From Circinella minor (taxonomy: Eukaryota > Mucoromycota > Mucoromycetes > Mucorales > Lichtheimiaceae), in contig JAEPRB010000270.1 of assembly GCA_016758965.1 (NCBI GenBank), positions 1 through 50,891 on the forward strand: a stretch of DNA of 50,891 nucleotides. The letters run 5' to 3'. The translations under genes and the position numbers were made by a program. Positions 1-12,884 of this stretch are shown here, one piece after another (position 1 is the stretch's first letter; each line of letters opens with the position of its first letter). The notes below the pieces were generated by a model. The model worked only from the letters and a program-made list of their open reading frames with translations, made no database searches and was not told the DNA's origin.

Positions 1-323
1 ATAAAAAAAAAAGTAGAAGAAAAAGAGAGAGCGAGAGAAAAGGATAAGAAAAAGAGATAAGGAAAGGGAGCAAAAAAAAAAAAAAAAAAAACTCTTTTTG
101 GTGTCCTGTTATGTTGTATGCAAAAAAAAAAAAAAAAAAAAAATGAAGATTACCAAAAAAAGAGGAGGGGGTAAAAAGAAGAAATTGTGTACACATTTTT
201 GTAATAAATAATAATAATAAACAGCCTATCTATAATAAAATAATAAAAAATAACAATACTAATAATCGCGTGCTTTGTATATAAAACATATTTGTTTTTG
301 CCTTTTTTTTTCTTGCATTAGGT

Positions 324-358
<35 letters not shown>

Positions 359-553
359 ATTCCGTTTGATTGGTGTATACATATAATATATGTAATTGCT
401 TTGTATAATTCAAATAGTGGTGATAAGGAAATGGGATAATTATTTTATATCATTTTTGTTGTTTTTCTCTACCCCCATTTGATATTCTGGTTGTAAGAGT
501 TGCTGTTGTTTTATATAATGGGCGGTGTTGATGATGAAAATGGTGAATGGTTT
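1..553. other. AT-rich 3' flank of the glycosyltransferase gene
   Basis: No gene is visible. The stretch holds several pure poly-A runs and a (TA)n microsatellite at about 326-356. It is downstream (3') of the minus-strand gene that stops at 554, so its right part is probably 3' UTR. Confidence 0.6.
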
Positions 554-3500
554 TTACAACGGTTTTTGTTGGTCTTGTTCTTGTTGAGGATCGGGTGTAG
601 GCTCCGCATCGACAAATACGGTAACGACCCGAGTCGCAAAATCAGGAACCGGATCATCTTCTGATGTGACTGGAATGGGAATCAGTTTTGCAGATGGACA
701 TAATAGATCGCTTGGATCATGAAGATGATCCTTAAGTTTCACGGGAGTACATGATGATACACTTCGTTGGAATGTCAGACCGCGCTCACGTAAAACACCC
801 ATGGATTGAACATTGCCCCATAAATCTAATACAGGGAGACTGTACCAGGTCGGTAGTCGACCACCAGGAAGTTGTTGTAATAAAGATAGACCTTGACTAT
901 CACTTTTGCTTGTCATCAAAGGAACTCGAAGTAATTCTGCTGCATTAGAATAATCACCCATAGACGTCACGTGGTTATTTCCAAGTTCAAGATGACTTGT
1001 TGATAGACTGACGTAGTTTTTAAAATTAGGATACAGCATGACATAAGCCCGCATAAAGATAAGTTCGTCCATAAATCGTTTCCAGGAGTTGGTCCATTGA
1101 CTTGATCGAGCGTTAGGAATGGTAATGTTTTGCATTTGTTTCTTTTCCATATCCGTGACACGAGCTGTAATGAAATCATGAAATTCGCGCCAATGTTCGG
1201 GAAAATATACGGCAGCACTACCAAAACTATGAGCAGATTGCATCAGATAAGGTGATTCCGCATCATATCCGTTGCTGATCAATGCTGATGAAGGCTCAAA
1301 AATTTTACGTCCATTGGGATCATTTTCCATCACATTTGGAGAATACAAACTGATACCAAACATCGCCTTAGCATCATCGGGCATATCTTGCCCATAACGG
1401 TATCGAAGAATTGCATATTTTACCCACACATAAAACATTTCTGAAAGTTCAACATGATCGTCCAAAATAATACCATACTCGTGATCATCTGCAGGATACC
1501 AAGATTCCACATACACAGGCATACGGTTGACTTTAGTAATCCGGTGGCGTAAATCTTTACCACCATGCGGCCAGGGCAAATCATTGGCAAACGCCTGTGT
1601 GACACGATCACTCGATTGTTCCATAACAATTGTCATGTCAATTGTATCTCCAAAATAATGTGCACGGGCCGCAGATCTAATTAACCGAGCAAGTGATTGA
1701 GGGTTTCTATCCGTAATAAACACCAATTTAACAGTAAAGTCATTCCAGTCTATAAAAAAAAGGTTAGATGAATATAGAATTTTTATTTTACTTTTTGCAA
1801 TAAATTACTTACTTGCTAATGATTCCGCAGGTAAATTAGCCATCCACGATGCGTGTGCAATATCTCGAGGTGGTAACCCAATAGAGACAGTCTTGGTAAT
1901 TTCTGTAGCAGCTTGGATACTCCGTTTTGCAGGTCCATTATGGTCAATATAAATAATAACATGTGGTTGAATCAATGACACCAACTGAGTAAATGCATGG
2001 GTGGCTTGATTAAGAAAGACTGAAGTATCTGCAGCAGAAGAAAATCCAATATCCAAATCATGGATGGTAACGCTATCAGCACATTTGGAATAATTTTTTT
2101 CAATGAATTTGAGTAATTCAGTTGCTGATAATCCTTGCTGTTCCCCCGTTGTAATTATATGAATATCTGTCAATGCTGTCCGATCAAATTCGCATACATA
2201 GGATACAAATTGCTCCATATGCTGAACACCATCAAATACAAAAGTCACTGGTGATTTGGTGGATGCTTTATATGATTTAATCCCTGGAGCAGCAATAGAT
2301 TCCCTCCATACTGTTCCCGCTTCCCGCGTTTTTTGCAAATATTGATCAATAGCATTACACACCTGACTCCCTGTATCCGTTGAGTCATCTCTATTGGATA
2401 ATCGTTTCGTTTGGTAATCTTGATCCAAGGATTCAGTTGGGATAACAATTGAAGGTATGCCTGAATGTATCAGTAAACTGCGACTAACAGAATAACCAAA
2501 CAAACGTGGGTCTAGTTGTTGCTGTTGTTGCTTAAGAATTGAATCCACTGAAACCGATGAAAGCCAAGATCGACGTAATAACCATAGATCGGAAATCATA
2601 TCCACACTTTGTGTTCTGCTTGGTAAACTCCCATCCTCGACACTATCTGTGATGCATTTTAAAGGTGTATCACGATATTGTTGTTTGAAGACCACGGCCT
2701 GCGTGCCCAAAAAAGCAGATCTATATTCGTCTGTATCTGAAAGTCGTAAAACTCGTTCCAGGTACCGTGTTCCTGGTGCGATATCTTTATCCACAATCCA
2801 TAAATACTCGGTAGAAACACGCAATGCCACTTGTAGCCATTCAATAGGATCCCAAACCATAATTTTAACATGTTTATTATTCTTGAATGCTACAGTTTTA
2901 CTTTTGACATCGGATTGAACATCTGGTGTGCATACAATCCATAATGCTTCAGGTACAACTGTTTGTGAAAGAATGGATTCGATTTGTGTATGAAGCTGTC
3001 CGTTTTTGGTGTAATAAATAATAGCTGTCACTGGTACGGTACGCGCATGATTGTCGATATAATGTAATTGTGAACCATCCATCAATCGATCCAATTCTTG
3101 GGAAGAATGTCCTCGAACTTTTTGTTGTGAAAGTTGTTTGGAATATGATTCAAAGACACGGTCTTTACCATCTGCAATCCAATTGGGTGTCCGTTCATGG
3201 CGATTAAATTGAGCTTGCCATTGGTTATTTTCATTTTCTCCTGTTTGTAAATTAAAATACATGCATATTTCCCCACCCCCCATCCATATGCATTAGTTGT
3301 CAATTGGCCAGCCAGTAATATACCTCCTCCATTACTTTTTATTCTTAATAACAATAACTATAATAATAATAAAAAGAAAATTATACCTTGTACATTTTTT
3401 AATAGTTTATCTAAAAGTTCATAATCCGTCATTTGACTTGTGTCTTGATATTCGACAAGATCGTGTGTGAAAAGGATTTCATAACGACGTTTTTGTGATG

Positions 3501-3813
3501 GTCGTGGTGAAGAAGGCAGTCGAGCAAGTAGGAATAATAGGCAAAAAAAAGCAATACCCCACCAAAAAAAAGTCGGTCGATGAGTGATTAACCTTCGTAA
3601 CCGATGAAACGAAAATGTGTGTAAATTATTATGAGTGCTGGCATTATGAATAATAGGGTGCGATCCACTATTTAAGAAAGGATTTCGATGGTGTAAGTTT
3701 GAAAAAGTACTATTGTTGCTGCTGCTGTTGTTGTTCATTGTACTGTTGTTATGTTGTCGTTGAGAAAATATTAATTCTTCATCGCCAGTTGGTCTTTTTG
3801 AACTGCTAAGCAT
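554..3813 (-). CDS. Type II membrane glycosyltransferase-like protein, 3 exons
   Basis: Exons on the minus strand are 3813-3387, 3240-1813 and 1749-554, joined at GTATAA/CAG and GTAAGT/TAG, giving 1,016 codons. The N-terminus is cytosolic in style and rich in Asn/Ser. One hydrophobic segment at about residues 81-99, preceded by Arg/His and followed by Pro/Arg, predicts a signal anchor, so the body should sit in the Golgi or ER lumen. From about residue 210 it reads like a GT-A fold (VPVTAIIYYTKNG, then a DKD triplet near 293-295 that could be the metal-binding DxD). A second part near residue 715 has ILDDHVELS, a motif I associate with GT2-like proteins of fungi and plants. Sugar, acceptor and pathway cannot be read from the sequence. 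The splice joins are well supported by frame; the enzyme class is moderate confidence. Confidence 0.8.
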
Positions 3814-5887
3814 TTGAGTGATCAGTTTTATATATGTATATATTCTTATATTCCACACACACTAACACACATATAATCATATACACGCAGAAGAAGAAAA
3901 AAATGTATGTTCTTATTATTGCGGTATTGTAAAAAAAAAAAAAAAAAAAAAAAAAAGGTTTTTGCGGGTGAAGAAAAGAAGCAAAAAGGGACACAATTAT
4001 AGAAACGAGGGCTACTGCCATTTGAACTTTACTCTCACTACTCAACTTTGTTGTTACCTAGGGTAACACTCCGCATGGTGTGTAACATAAAAGATGGATC
4101 TCTATCAATTTTTATAGTACTCCAGCCCACTATAGGTAAAATGAAAAACCCACACCACCGGTTTTTTTTCCAATCATGAGCTATTCTTTCCATATGAATA
4201 TTAAAATTTGAGTAATATATGCTATTATGCTATCTATTATTGATAAAAATAAAAAATGTAGTAGGGAGAAAAGTTTCTTGAGAAGTATTGAAAAAAAAAG
4301 TTGGTGTCTTTTGTTTATCTTTGGTGATTATAATACAAGCGGGTTTAGTTGTCATACTAATTCAATGTGTAGTTTACCGTAATCGTTTTTAGCATCGTAT
4401 AATTCTTTGGATTTCAATACGGTTTGATTTAATTTACAATTATTTGTTATAATTTATCTATAGCTTATGTATTTATGCTAGTATTATATTTATTTATAAT
4501 TATAATAGGTAACGGGAACTAACTATTAATATAAATAAGTCAAGATGGGAAAATAACCCTAAAAACAGTTAGTTTAAATTATGTTATCAACGTGGCTGCG
4601 AACTTTGTAGAACCGATTATTACTTTTTACGACTTGTATATTTGTTGCTATAACATTATTTTATTTTGTTTGATGTGATTCTTTTATTACGCTTTATTAT
4701 GATTTCATAAAAGTATTAAAAGAAAATGAGATTTATTAGTTGATTCCTTTTTTGTATTATGTATGAAATACTTATTTTCTCAATCTTCTACTGAAGATAT
4801 TTATAGCTACTAGCGGAGACAACAACGCCAATCCTATTATGGATAGAAAATGTTTAGCATAATCTGTTTCAGGGTCATCATCAATTAATTTAACAATACC
4901 AAACAATATTATTGCCCATAAATATCACATGAAGCCATGATAAATTTTAGCTTTATTTACGAAAAAATATGAGTTAAATCATATATTTAACTGTAGCATG
5001 ATGGTATCAAACCAAGTGTAATTTGTATACTTTTTGAATTCAAAAAAACGGATTCAAATTCGAAGACGCCCAAGAATTCTATGAGATACTTAATCAAAAG
5101 TTTTTTTTTATTAGAGTGTGTGTGACATATAACTTGTTTCAATAAAATACCGCGACATTTTAACAGTATATTCTTGGATCATGGTATCAATGTTTTTATA
5201 ATTGTATATAAATTTAATAGCTTTACACAAGTCAAACAGGAATACCTTACAAACTTGTACGTTGATATTGTTTTCATGGCGTACTACACCCAAAAGACGT
5301 ATTATGAATTTGATAATGTAGGTTGAAATACATTATTATGGATGTTAAAAAAAACCCAAAAAAATGATGGGAATGAATTCATCACACCACCTAAACTTTT
5401 TTTTTTTACATGAAACTAAAAGTGGTGAGAAAAAATCTTTATATATCATATGTATTTAAAGATTCATAATCATAAGCCATTGTAGTAACAGTGAGAACAT
5501 GAAACAGATCTAGACAAAGAAAGCATACGTTAATTGGCTACAACGAATAATTATTTTCTACGTAGAAGATGTCGACGCAACAGTGATTTATGGTAGAACT
5601 AATTGATTGTCTATTGTTGATTTAATTCACTGCGGTTGATATGTAGAATATTATTGTGAAAACTACTTTTCGCAACAATAATAATCTGCCTTAATACATC
5701 CATGCATTATCGTCATATGAGAATATTATACAAGTAATAAATAGATTAGTAGCTTTATTATTATTATACAAATACAATAGGTTGGAATGAAAAATAAGAC
5801 ATTAGTTTTACATATATAACTATATAATATATTTATATTGATTTTAAAAAAGGGATTAAGGGAATGTAATCAAACAAAAAGTTACTA
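3814..5887. other. Intergenic AT-rich DNA, no supported gene
   Basis: Only short ORFs with low-complexity composition occur here, including one of 60 codons at 5111-5293 (-) without motifs. A poly-A run of more than 20 bases lies near 3930-3956, upstream of the glycosyltransferase start, and its promoter should lie in the left part. No tRNA-like cloverleaf or repeat was seen. Confidence 0.6.
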
Positions 5888-7021
5888 TTATTTAATATCT
5901 TTATGTTGTACTTTTTTAACTGGCTCAAAAAGCCATCCATTAACACCTGCCAAAATTTCATTTCCAATACTCTTAATTGCATCTTCATCTCGTCCAACAA
6001 TACTAACAACTACACGAGCACCATCAGGCCCTTTACCCCACTTGGGATAGCTACCAATTTTGATATGTTGATCAGCAACTCGATTTTGTGCTTCTGTCAA
6101 AAGTGTAGCAATATCACCTTCAGGTTTTCGAGTAGCTATTTGAACTCGATAATAACGTGCCACCCCACGTTCTTTAGCAATATTTTCAAAACGATCTTTC
6201 ATTGTTTCCATCAATCGTTCAAAAAGTCGTGGAATACCGGGTAAAATATGAATGTTGTCATTGACAACGACAACGGGTACCCATAATTCTTCTGGGCATG
6301 TACGTAAAATTTTGGCAGGTGAAGGGAAAATAGCCATTCTTTTTCTAGCATCCGTCATTTTCCAATAAGGGTCTCTAGCAGTCATTACTTTTTGCATGGC
6401 TGTACAGGTCTCTTGATCAACTTCTGTAGGAAGGGAATATGCACGAGCTATGGCATCGTATGTTAAGTCGTCGTGTGTGGGTCCTATACATAGATATATA
6501 GTGTCAGTTTTCTTTCTTTTTTTTTCTTTTTTGGGGCTCTTGATAACATTGTATAAACATGATTGATAATTTACCAATACCACCACTTGTAAATACAAGG
6601 TCATGTTGACTTGATAGCCGTGTCACAGCTTCAGCAATATCGTTATAATCATCACCAATGATTTCAACCCGTTTCAAATCAATACCACAGTCAAATAAAT
6701 ATTTTGCTATTATTAATCATAAAGGAAAAGAAAAATTAAGCATTAATAACTATAGCTTTTTTAAAACAGATCGTCTATTCGCTTTTTTATATGTTTTATG
6801 CTACCTAAAAAATGGGCATTTGAATCGCGAGTTTTGCCATTTAATATTTCATCACCAATAATACAAGCAGCTGCTGTCACAGTTTGATGGGTAGGTTGTG
6901 TAGTAGTCATGGATCGTGTGTTAAATAAGAGACTAGTATGATTATTATAATTATTACGGTATAGTATACGTGGTATATGGTAAAAAAGTGGTCGCAGCAG
7001 TGGTGTTTTTTTATAGAGCAT
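5888..7021 (-). CDS. MoCF/CinA-type molybdopterin-binding-domain protein, 3 exons
   Basis: Exons are 7021-6805, 6706-6575 and 6483-5888 (minus strand), phases 1 and 1, 314 codons. Family signatures are present: CIIGDEILNGKTRDSN in exon 1 (the GDE[IL]L.G loop) and TSGGIGPTHDDLT across the exon 2/3 join. These mark the MoaB/Mog fold shared by molybdenum-cofactor enzymes, bacterial CinA N-termini and the N-terminal half of animal FLAD1. No FAD synthase (PAPS reductase) domain follows, so it is a stand-alone MoCF protein of unknown substrate. Two in-frame ATGs compete: 7021 gives a 37-residue leader rich in Arg, Tyr and His and free of acidic residues, which looks like a mitochondrial presequence; 6910 starts just before the domain. 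It is head-to-head with ATG101. Confidence 0.88.
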
Positions 7022-7198
7022 TCTATTTATGAAAATAAAGTTGTTGTGGTGAGAAATCCTTCTCTTTTTGGGTGAAAATGCAAACTCCATTTCTTTCCTT
7101 ATTCGGATTGGGAAAAAAAAGTGTTGATTGCGGCATAACAGTTTTATTCGCTCTCTTTTACTTCGTTGCCGTGTGTATTTCTCACCCTTCTTCAAACC
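7022..7198. promoter_or_regulatory. Shared bidirectional promoter region (MoCF gene / ATG101)
   Basis: Only 177 bases separate the two divergent start codons (7021 on minus, 7199 on plus). Both promoters and 5' UTRs must overlap here or reach into the neighbouring gene. No convincing TATA box was seen; the assignment rests on gene geometry. Confidence 0.6.
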
Positions 7199-8458
7199 AT
7201 GGCTACGAATGCTCATGAATTTAATATTGAAATGGTAAAAAAAAAGAGAAATCATAGATACTATTATGAAACAAATTCAATATAGCAAGTATTTCCCCGG
7301 AAAAGGAAAATAAAATTGATGAACCTATTCTTTAACAATTGATAAACGGATTTATTTCTCCTCTTAATTTACTAGACCGCAGTTCCACGAGAACATGTCA
7401 AGGATGTTCTTCGAGGTATTTATTCATAAATTCGATTGAAGAATTTTTCATATATTGGAGCAGAACAAAAAAAAAAAAATAGAATACGATTTCGGTCTAT
7501 CTTTAACCCAACTTTTTTATTTTTTATTTTTGATAGCTTTACTTCACTCTATATTTTTTCATCGACTACTAGTAAACGTTACTCCACGAGAATTTGTCGT
7601 TCTGGATACAACAGTGGTAAACACGTGTTTTTATCAATTATTTACTTCTATTTTGTTATTATTCATTCATACAGCATTATGTCTTTTTATTTTCTCTATC
7701 TTCTTTTTTTTTTTAATTACTTTTATTTTTCAATAATGATGATAATGATAATAAGGGAGAACTGAAAAGAAAGAGCTTAATTATAGTCAGCAACCGATAA
7801 TCGAGATGTCGAACATCTGATCGACGAACGGGCTGCGGAGTTTGTTCAAAATATATGTTCAAGTCATGTGAAGCAGGGCAAGGTATGTAGTTTATTTATC
7901 AAATCTACGAGATGAAAAGGATAAAGAAAATAAATAAATAGAAGTAAAAATAAAAATGGAATGGTTTATTTTATAGATTGCAGTATTATTTTATGAACAA
8001 CGAGACAAAAAGATTTGGTTTCAATTTTCAAAAGCAAAAGAACTTGTCTGTTGGGAACGATGGGCTATTACCATGAGTCTTGCACAACCTACTAATGAAC
8101 AAGGTAAACCTACATTATATATCAGACGGAAGAAATAAAAGTAGGAGGATGTATTCTATTTTTTATAAAAGGAGGGAATATAAAAAATGAAAGGGGGAAA
8201 TGTCATACTTAAGGTGGTTGGTGTAAATTTTATTATCCATTCATAGAACGACAAAAAATGCAACGATCATTACAGCAACAATTGACTCGATGTTTGCATG
8301 ATATATTAAAACTGGCAAATAATCATAAGGAGCATATACCATCCATTAAAACTGTAGATGGTAATCCATTTCCATATCATGTAAGTTATTCTTTTTTTTT
8401 TCGACGTAGTTGATAATTGAATTCAAAGTATGAGTGGTTTTTTCTCCTTTTAAAAACC

Positions 8459-8491
<33 letters not shown>

Positions 8492-8807
8492 GATTGCTAT
8501 ATTATCACAATCAGAATCATGGGGTGCAATGATAAAAAGGTTACTGGTCACGGATGCACCAGCTACCAGTGGAACTGAAAGTGATACAAGTGCTTCACCA
8601 TCACCTAGTTCAAGTTCAAGTATAAGAAGAGGATCAATAGGGATTGGTGGTGGAACTACAACTACAGCAAGTAGTGCTAATGTAGGAATGACTAGACCTG
8701 CATCAATAAGCAGTGTTAGTGGTAATAGCAGTACAACTGCTGCTGCTGCTACCACAACAACAGCAAATATATTATCAAGGAGCCCAAGAAGAAGTGATTT
8801 AAGTTAA
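7199..8807 (+). CDS. ATG101: Autophagy-related protein 101 (Atg101), 7 exons
   Basis: Exons are 7199-7234, 7376-7415, 7537-7616, 7787-7882, 7977-8103, 8247-8380 and 8493-8807, giving 275 codons; all joins are GT-AG and in phase. Atg101 is the HORMA-fold partner of Atg13 in the Atg1/ULK1 autophagy-initiation complex. Recognisable parts are the early FHRLLVNVTPREF stretch, HLIDERAAEFVQNI, and the IWFQFSKAKELVCWERWAI block, which matches human Atg101 where the WF finger lies. The HORMA part ends near the ..SWGAMIKRLL helix. After that comes a tail of about 75 residues of Ser, Thr and Ala that makes the protein longer than human Atg101 (218 residues). Intron 6 ends in a pure AAT microsatellite. 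Presence of Atg101 rather than an Atg29/Atg31 system is typical of fungi outside the budding yeasts. Confidence 0.9.
8461..8490. repeat. (AAT)10 microsatellite at an intron acceptor
   Basis: Ten perfect AAT units run directly into the AG acceptor of ATG101 intron 6 (exon 7 starts at 8493), replacing the usual pyrimidine-rich tract. Confidence 0.9.
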
Positions 8808-11394
8808 TATATTTTTTTTATTCACACATTTGTTTTTTGAAACCATTTATTATAACAACCATTTGCAACATTCTTTTTTTTTAATCGTACAAACAAGCCT
8901 CCATATTATCAAAAGAACATACCCCTCGCATCCAACCATTCACTCACTTCCAATATCATGGACAGACACATATTTTCATTTAGACTTGTAAAAAGAATGT
9001 CTGTTTTTTTTTCTCTTTATTATTCGTCACCAATTGATTATTTTCAAATGTATATATATTAATATATACGAATAGCAATGCCTTCATCATTTTTTGTATA
9101 CATTGTTATTATCTCTTAACATACGTATATATATATATAAAGATACATAATTGAAAAAGAGTCTGGTAAAGGGGAAGAAATATTTGTATGTATATGGTAA
9201 ACATGATTGTTGCCTGGATACAGCTAATAATAAATAAAAATTAGAGCATTGGGTTAGATATATACTCGTTATTAGGTTTTGGTAATAGATGGAGATGTTA
9301 TTAATAATAATATACATAATACTACGTGTTGAAAGATTAATTATTATTGGAATTTCTTTAAAAGTTAATAATCCATGAAGGCTACGAGCCACCTTAAATT
9401 TGTTTTCTTTATGTACGTATTATTTTACTCTCATATTATCATATCAAAACAACAACAACAAAAAATTAACACCTATGATTGCAAAACGATATAAAAGTAA
9501 CATACTCGTCTATTTATAATTCATTCTTACTGTAAAAATAATTAAAGTGATGAGATACGTATGAATTTCTTTACAGACACTCTTTGCACATAAAAACACT
9601 GAGCACAAATACCCATTCTAAACTGAAATAGATTGTACGGGATGTTATTTTTTTCACTTTGGCCTGGTAGATTTCATGATTGTTGGCAAGAATTGAAAAA
9701 TATATACATTATGATGTTGTGTAACTTCAAAAGTTAGGTAGAATTATGCATAAAGGTTGATTTTTTTTTTTTGTAAATTCTCTCTTTATAATCACTTTTG
9801 GGTTTCCCCTCATTTTCCTCCACTCTTAACTGTGGACAAAGCTTAACATTCGTTTTTGTGTTATGTTTATCAATCTTGTTGTAATACCGAAAGTATACTA
9901 TTTTTTGTACTTGTTAAGAGAACAAGTACGTACTAATTGATTTACTTTAAATTTATAATGTATTGGTTGGTTTCATACTAGCAATGGATTGACAAGGGGT
10001 GCGATAACATCAGCTGTTGATGCTTGACTTTTTTTTTTATGAAAAGAGAATGTTAAACAAAGAAGAGGATATCTACGACTTCCCGATTATTAGGGTGAAT
10101 TCTGATAAACAACTCTTCTTGACAATGCAGTTTCATGGGTGGAATGATGTTAGTTTAATAGTTGATTCATTTTGGTATTTTGTTGCGCTTGTCGTATCGC
10201 TGTGTCATATACTGTATCTCTTCTGATCTGGTATTTCCAATGGTTGCTACTTTGTCTTCATAGTTTTACTGTCCCCTTTTTTTAAAAACTGGTGTTTTTA
10301 CTCTTTAAAGGTGATAATGTAATGATATGTTATTAGTGTATTATGAACAAAATACTTTACTGAAATTTGCTTTTGCTTAAAGAATGCTTTATTCGAGAGC
10401 CATTTAAATAATGTATTAGCTTTTTAAAAGAAAAGTAAAATACCACATGTCGTTATTTTTCTACCACACGTGTCTATGTCTTTTGTATCTTTGGGGATAC
10501 CATTTTCTAGTGTATGTGACTTTTAATTATTATTCGTATAAAGCAGTTGGTGCTGTATATTTAATTTTTAACGAACTGTCTTTCTTTATTAGAAGCGTGG
10601 TTATAACGAGATAATTCTTTCGATACCCAAACTCTTCTATGAATAGTAACATACGTAAGGTATCGTGACGATACGTAATAACATATAAATGTCACGACAT
10701 GTATATATTTATGATGGTTTTGTTTAAAGAAATGTTAATTTTATATCCCTACAGAAGAATCCTATATACCTACGTAAAATAATATATGCAGCCTATTCGT
10801 GATTTTCTGCAATCACATGTTCAAGTGTTGAAAATCGATTATTTTCATTATCATTATTGTGTTCCATGAATTTATCTTAGGAGTAAAAAAGAAAAAAAAA
10901 ACTCCTGTCCCTCTTGCTAATCTTATGATTTATTAAAGTATTATACTCTTAAAAGTAAGTTGGTTTCTATAGAATTATATTAAATTTTAAAGTCCAAAAA
11001 GTCAGAGTAGCTAAAAAAGAAAGAACACTCTTATATATGTTCATATTCTAGCTAATAATAAGAATAAAAATAACAGGGACAACAAATCTGTAATGGTTTT
11101 TTAAGATGTAAATAATTATAATGCGGTGTTGTTTCTTTTAAAGATCTACATAATATGCAGCGGTCGACAATCGATCTCAATTGTTTTTACGGATGATCTA
11201 AAACAGGGTTTTTTTAATCACCACATGACACAAGGGAGAGGGGAAAGAATAGAAAGTAGTGCCATCTTTTTTTTTCTGGCTATTTTTATAATTAAAAAAG
11301 GTTATATTATTATTTGTCTCTTTTTTTTTTTTGTTTCTCCTTCATTTGCTTCTTTTTTTTGGTTTCCTTTTTATTCTTCATAGGTTAAAGTAAT
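8808..11394. other. Intergenic AT-rich DNA, no supported gene
   Basis: 2.6 kb with poly-T runs and several TACGTA palindromes (for example near 9112, 9410, 9556, 9928, 10650, 10670 and 10770). Short ORFs at 9087-9392, 10017-10226 and 11126-11383 have no domain signature and Phe/Ile-rich composition typical of translated AT-rich DNA. The right end should contain the HDHD3-type gene promoter. Confidence 0.6.
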
Positions 11395-12884
11395 ATGTCT
11401 GCTCGTATACGACTAGTAACCTTGGATGCATATAATACACTATTTAAACCAAAAGGATCATTATCGGCTCAATATGTATGGAAAAAAATAAAAAAAAAAC
11501 GGGAGAAGTGATTTTATTAAATAATATGAAACAATCCAAGAAAGCAACTTTATTTATTTTTGTATCTATGTAATAATATAGGCTCAGGAAGCAGTAAAGC
11601 ACGGTATACACGTAACAAAAGCAGCCGTCAGTCAGAATTTCGGTGAATCATATAAAAGTCAACTTGAACGTGCTCCATTTTATGGTTTACAATTAGGCAT
11701 GTCGACACGACAATGGTGGGAAGAGGTTTGTTTGATTTTATTAGTTGCCATTAACAACGTTTTTGTTTCATTTTACTTTTTTTTTTTTTTCGAGAGTGTA
11801 TTTTCATTAATTATTTTTTTCTATTACCGAATATAGCTTGTCTATGCAACCTTCCTTGGTGCAGGTGCCAGCAAAAAAGGTATGTTGTTATGTTATGTGT
11901 ACACATTATATACATATATACATATATGATATCTTTATAAACAAAGAAAAAAACTGCTTAGAACGAATAAATTAATATATATACCATTTTAAATAGATTT
12001 AGATCCTGTATTTAATGATTTATTTAATTCACTTTATACACGGTTTATGACTGCAGAAGGATATACAACATTCCCTGATGTACGAAGAACATTGATTCAA
12101 TTACGGAAAAGAGGGTTTCAAATGGGTGTTATTAGTAATTCAGATGAAAGAGTTTGTATGTTCATAAAATCATCATGATTGGGGAGGTAGAAAAATGACT
12201 CATATATAATATCCGATGATAATGATGATTGAATTTTTTTTAATGCAAAAAATTATAGTGTCGGTCATGAAAAGTTTAGAATTAAATGATTATTTTGATT
12301 TTGTGTTGCCAAGCTGTATGGCCGGATATGAAAAACCCGAAGTACAAATTTTTGAAAAGGCTTGTGATATTACAGGTGTACGTCCTGATGAAGCATTGCA
12401 TGTCGGTGATGATATAGAAAAGTAAATTATCCTTTTTTTTTATATACAATTAGAATTATTGATGTTGGGTGATACTAATGCATTTTGTCTTTTGATTATT
12501 GATTAGGGATTATTATGGTAATAAAAAGAAGCAAGCAGCGAAAAAAAAAAGAATAGATGGATACAAAAAAAAAAAAAAAAAACTAACATTAATTCTATAT
12601 AGGAGCACGTAATGCAGGAATGTATGCTACACTATTAAAAAGATGTACGTATTCATCGTCATCATCATGTATAAAACGCAAAATAATTAACTCGTTGAAT
12701 GATCTTATATACAGGTAAACTGTCATACCAGGATTCAGCACCGGACTTGATAACAGACTCGGTACCTGGTCAAATACCACAAACCATCATGTCATTACAA
12801 GAATTATGTCCTTTGTTGTTAGGAATGAATGATAAACAACTGCCAACATCGCGTGATGGTGGTGTGGTTGCCGCTTCATCTTAA
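11395..12884 (+). CDS. HAD-superfamily protein, HDHD3-like, 8 exons
   Basis: Exons are 11395-11475, 11582-11725, 11837-11879, 11997-12155, 12259-12421, 12507-12517, 12603-12644 and 12715-12884, giving 270 codons. Motif I is LVTLDAYNTLF, motif II VISNSD, the motif III lysine lies in GYEKPEVQIF, and motif IV is HVGDD. A helical cap with QWWEE sits between motifs I and II, as in HDHD3 proteins. In motif I the usual second Asp (D-x-D) is Tyr; HDHD3-type proteins generally lack it, so classic phosphatase activity is doubtful and no substrate can be assigned. Exon 6 is only 11 bases (encoding the KDYYG junction), yet it is needed to keep the motif IV region in frame. It is convergent with polyubiquitin. 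Confidence 0.9.

Noticed and set aside
5111..5293. 60-codon minus-strand ORF
   Set aside because: No homology, no neighbours, and within the length expected by chance.
9087..9392. 101-codon minus-strand ORF, and similar ORFs at 11126-11383 and 21295-21696
   Set aside because: Composition is dominated by Ile, Tyr, Phe and Lys from AT-rich DNA, with no motif or splice context.
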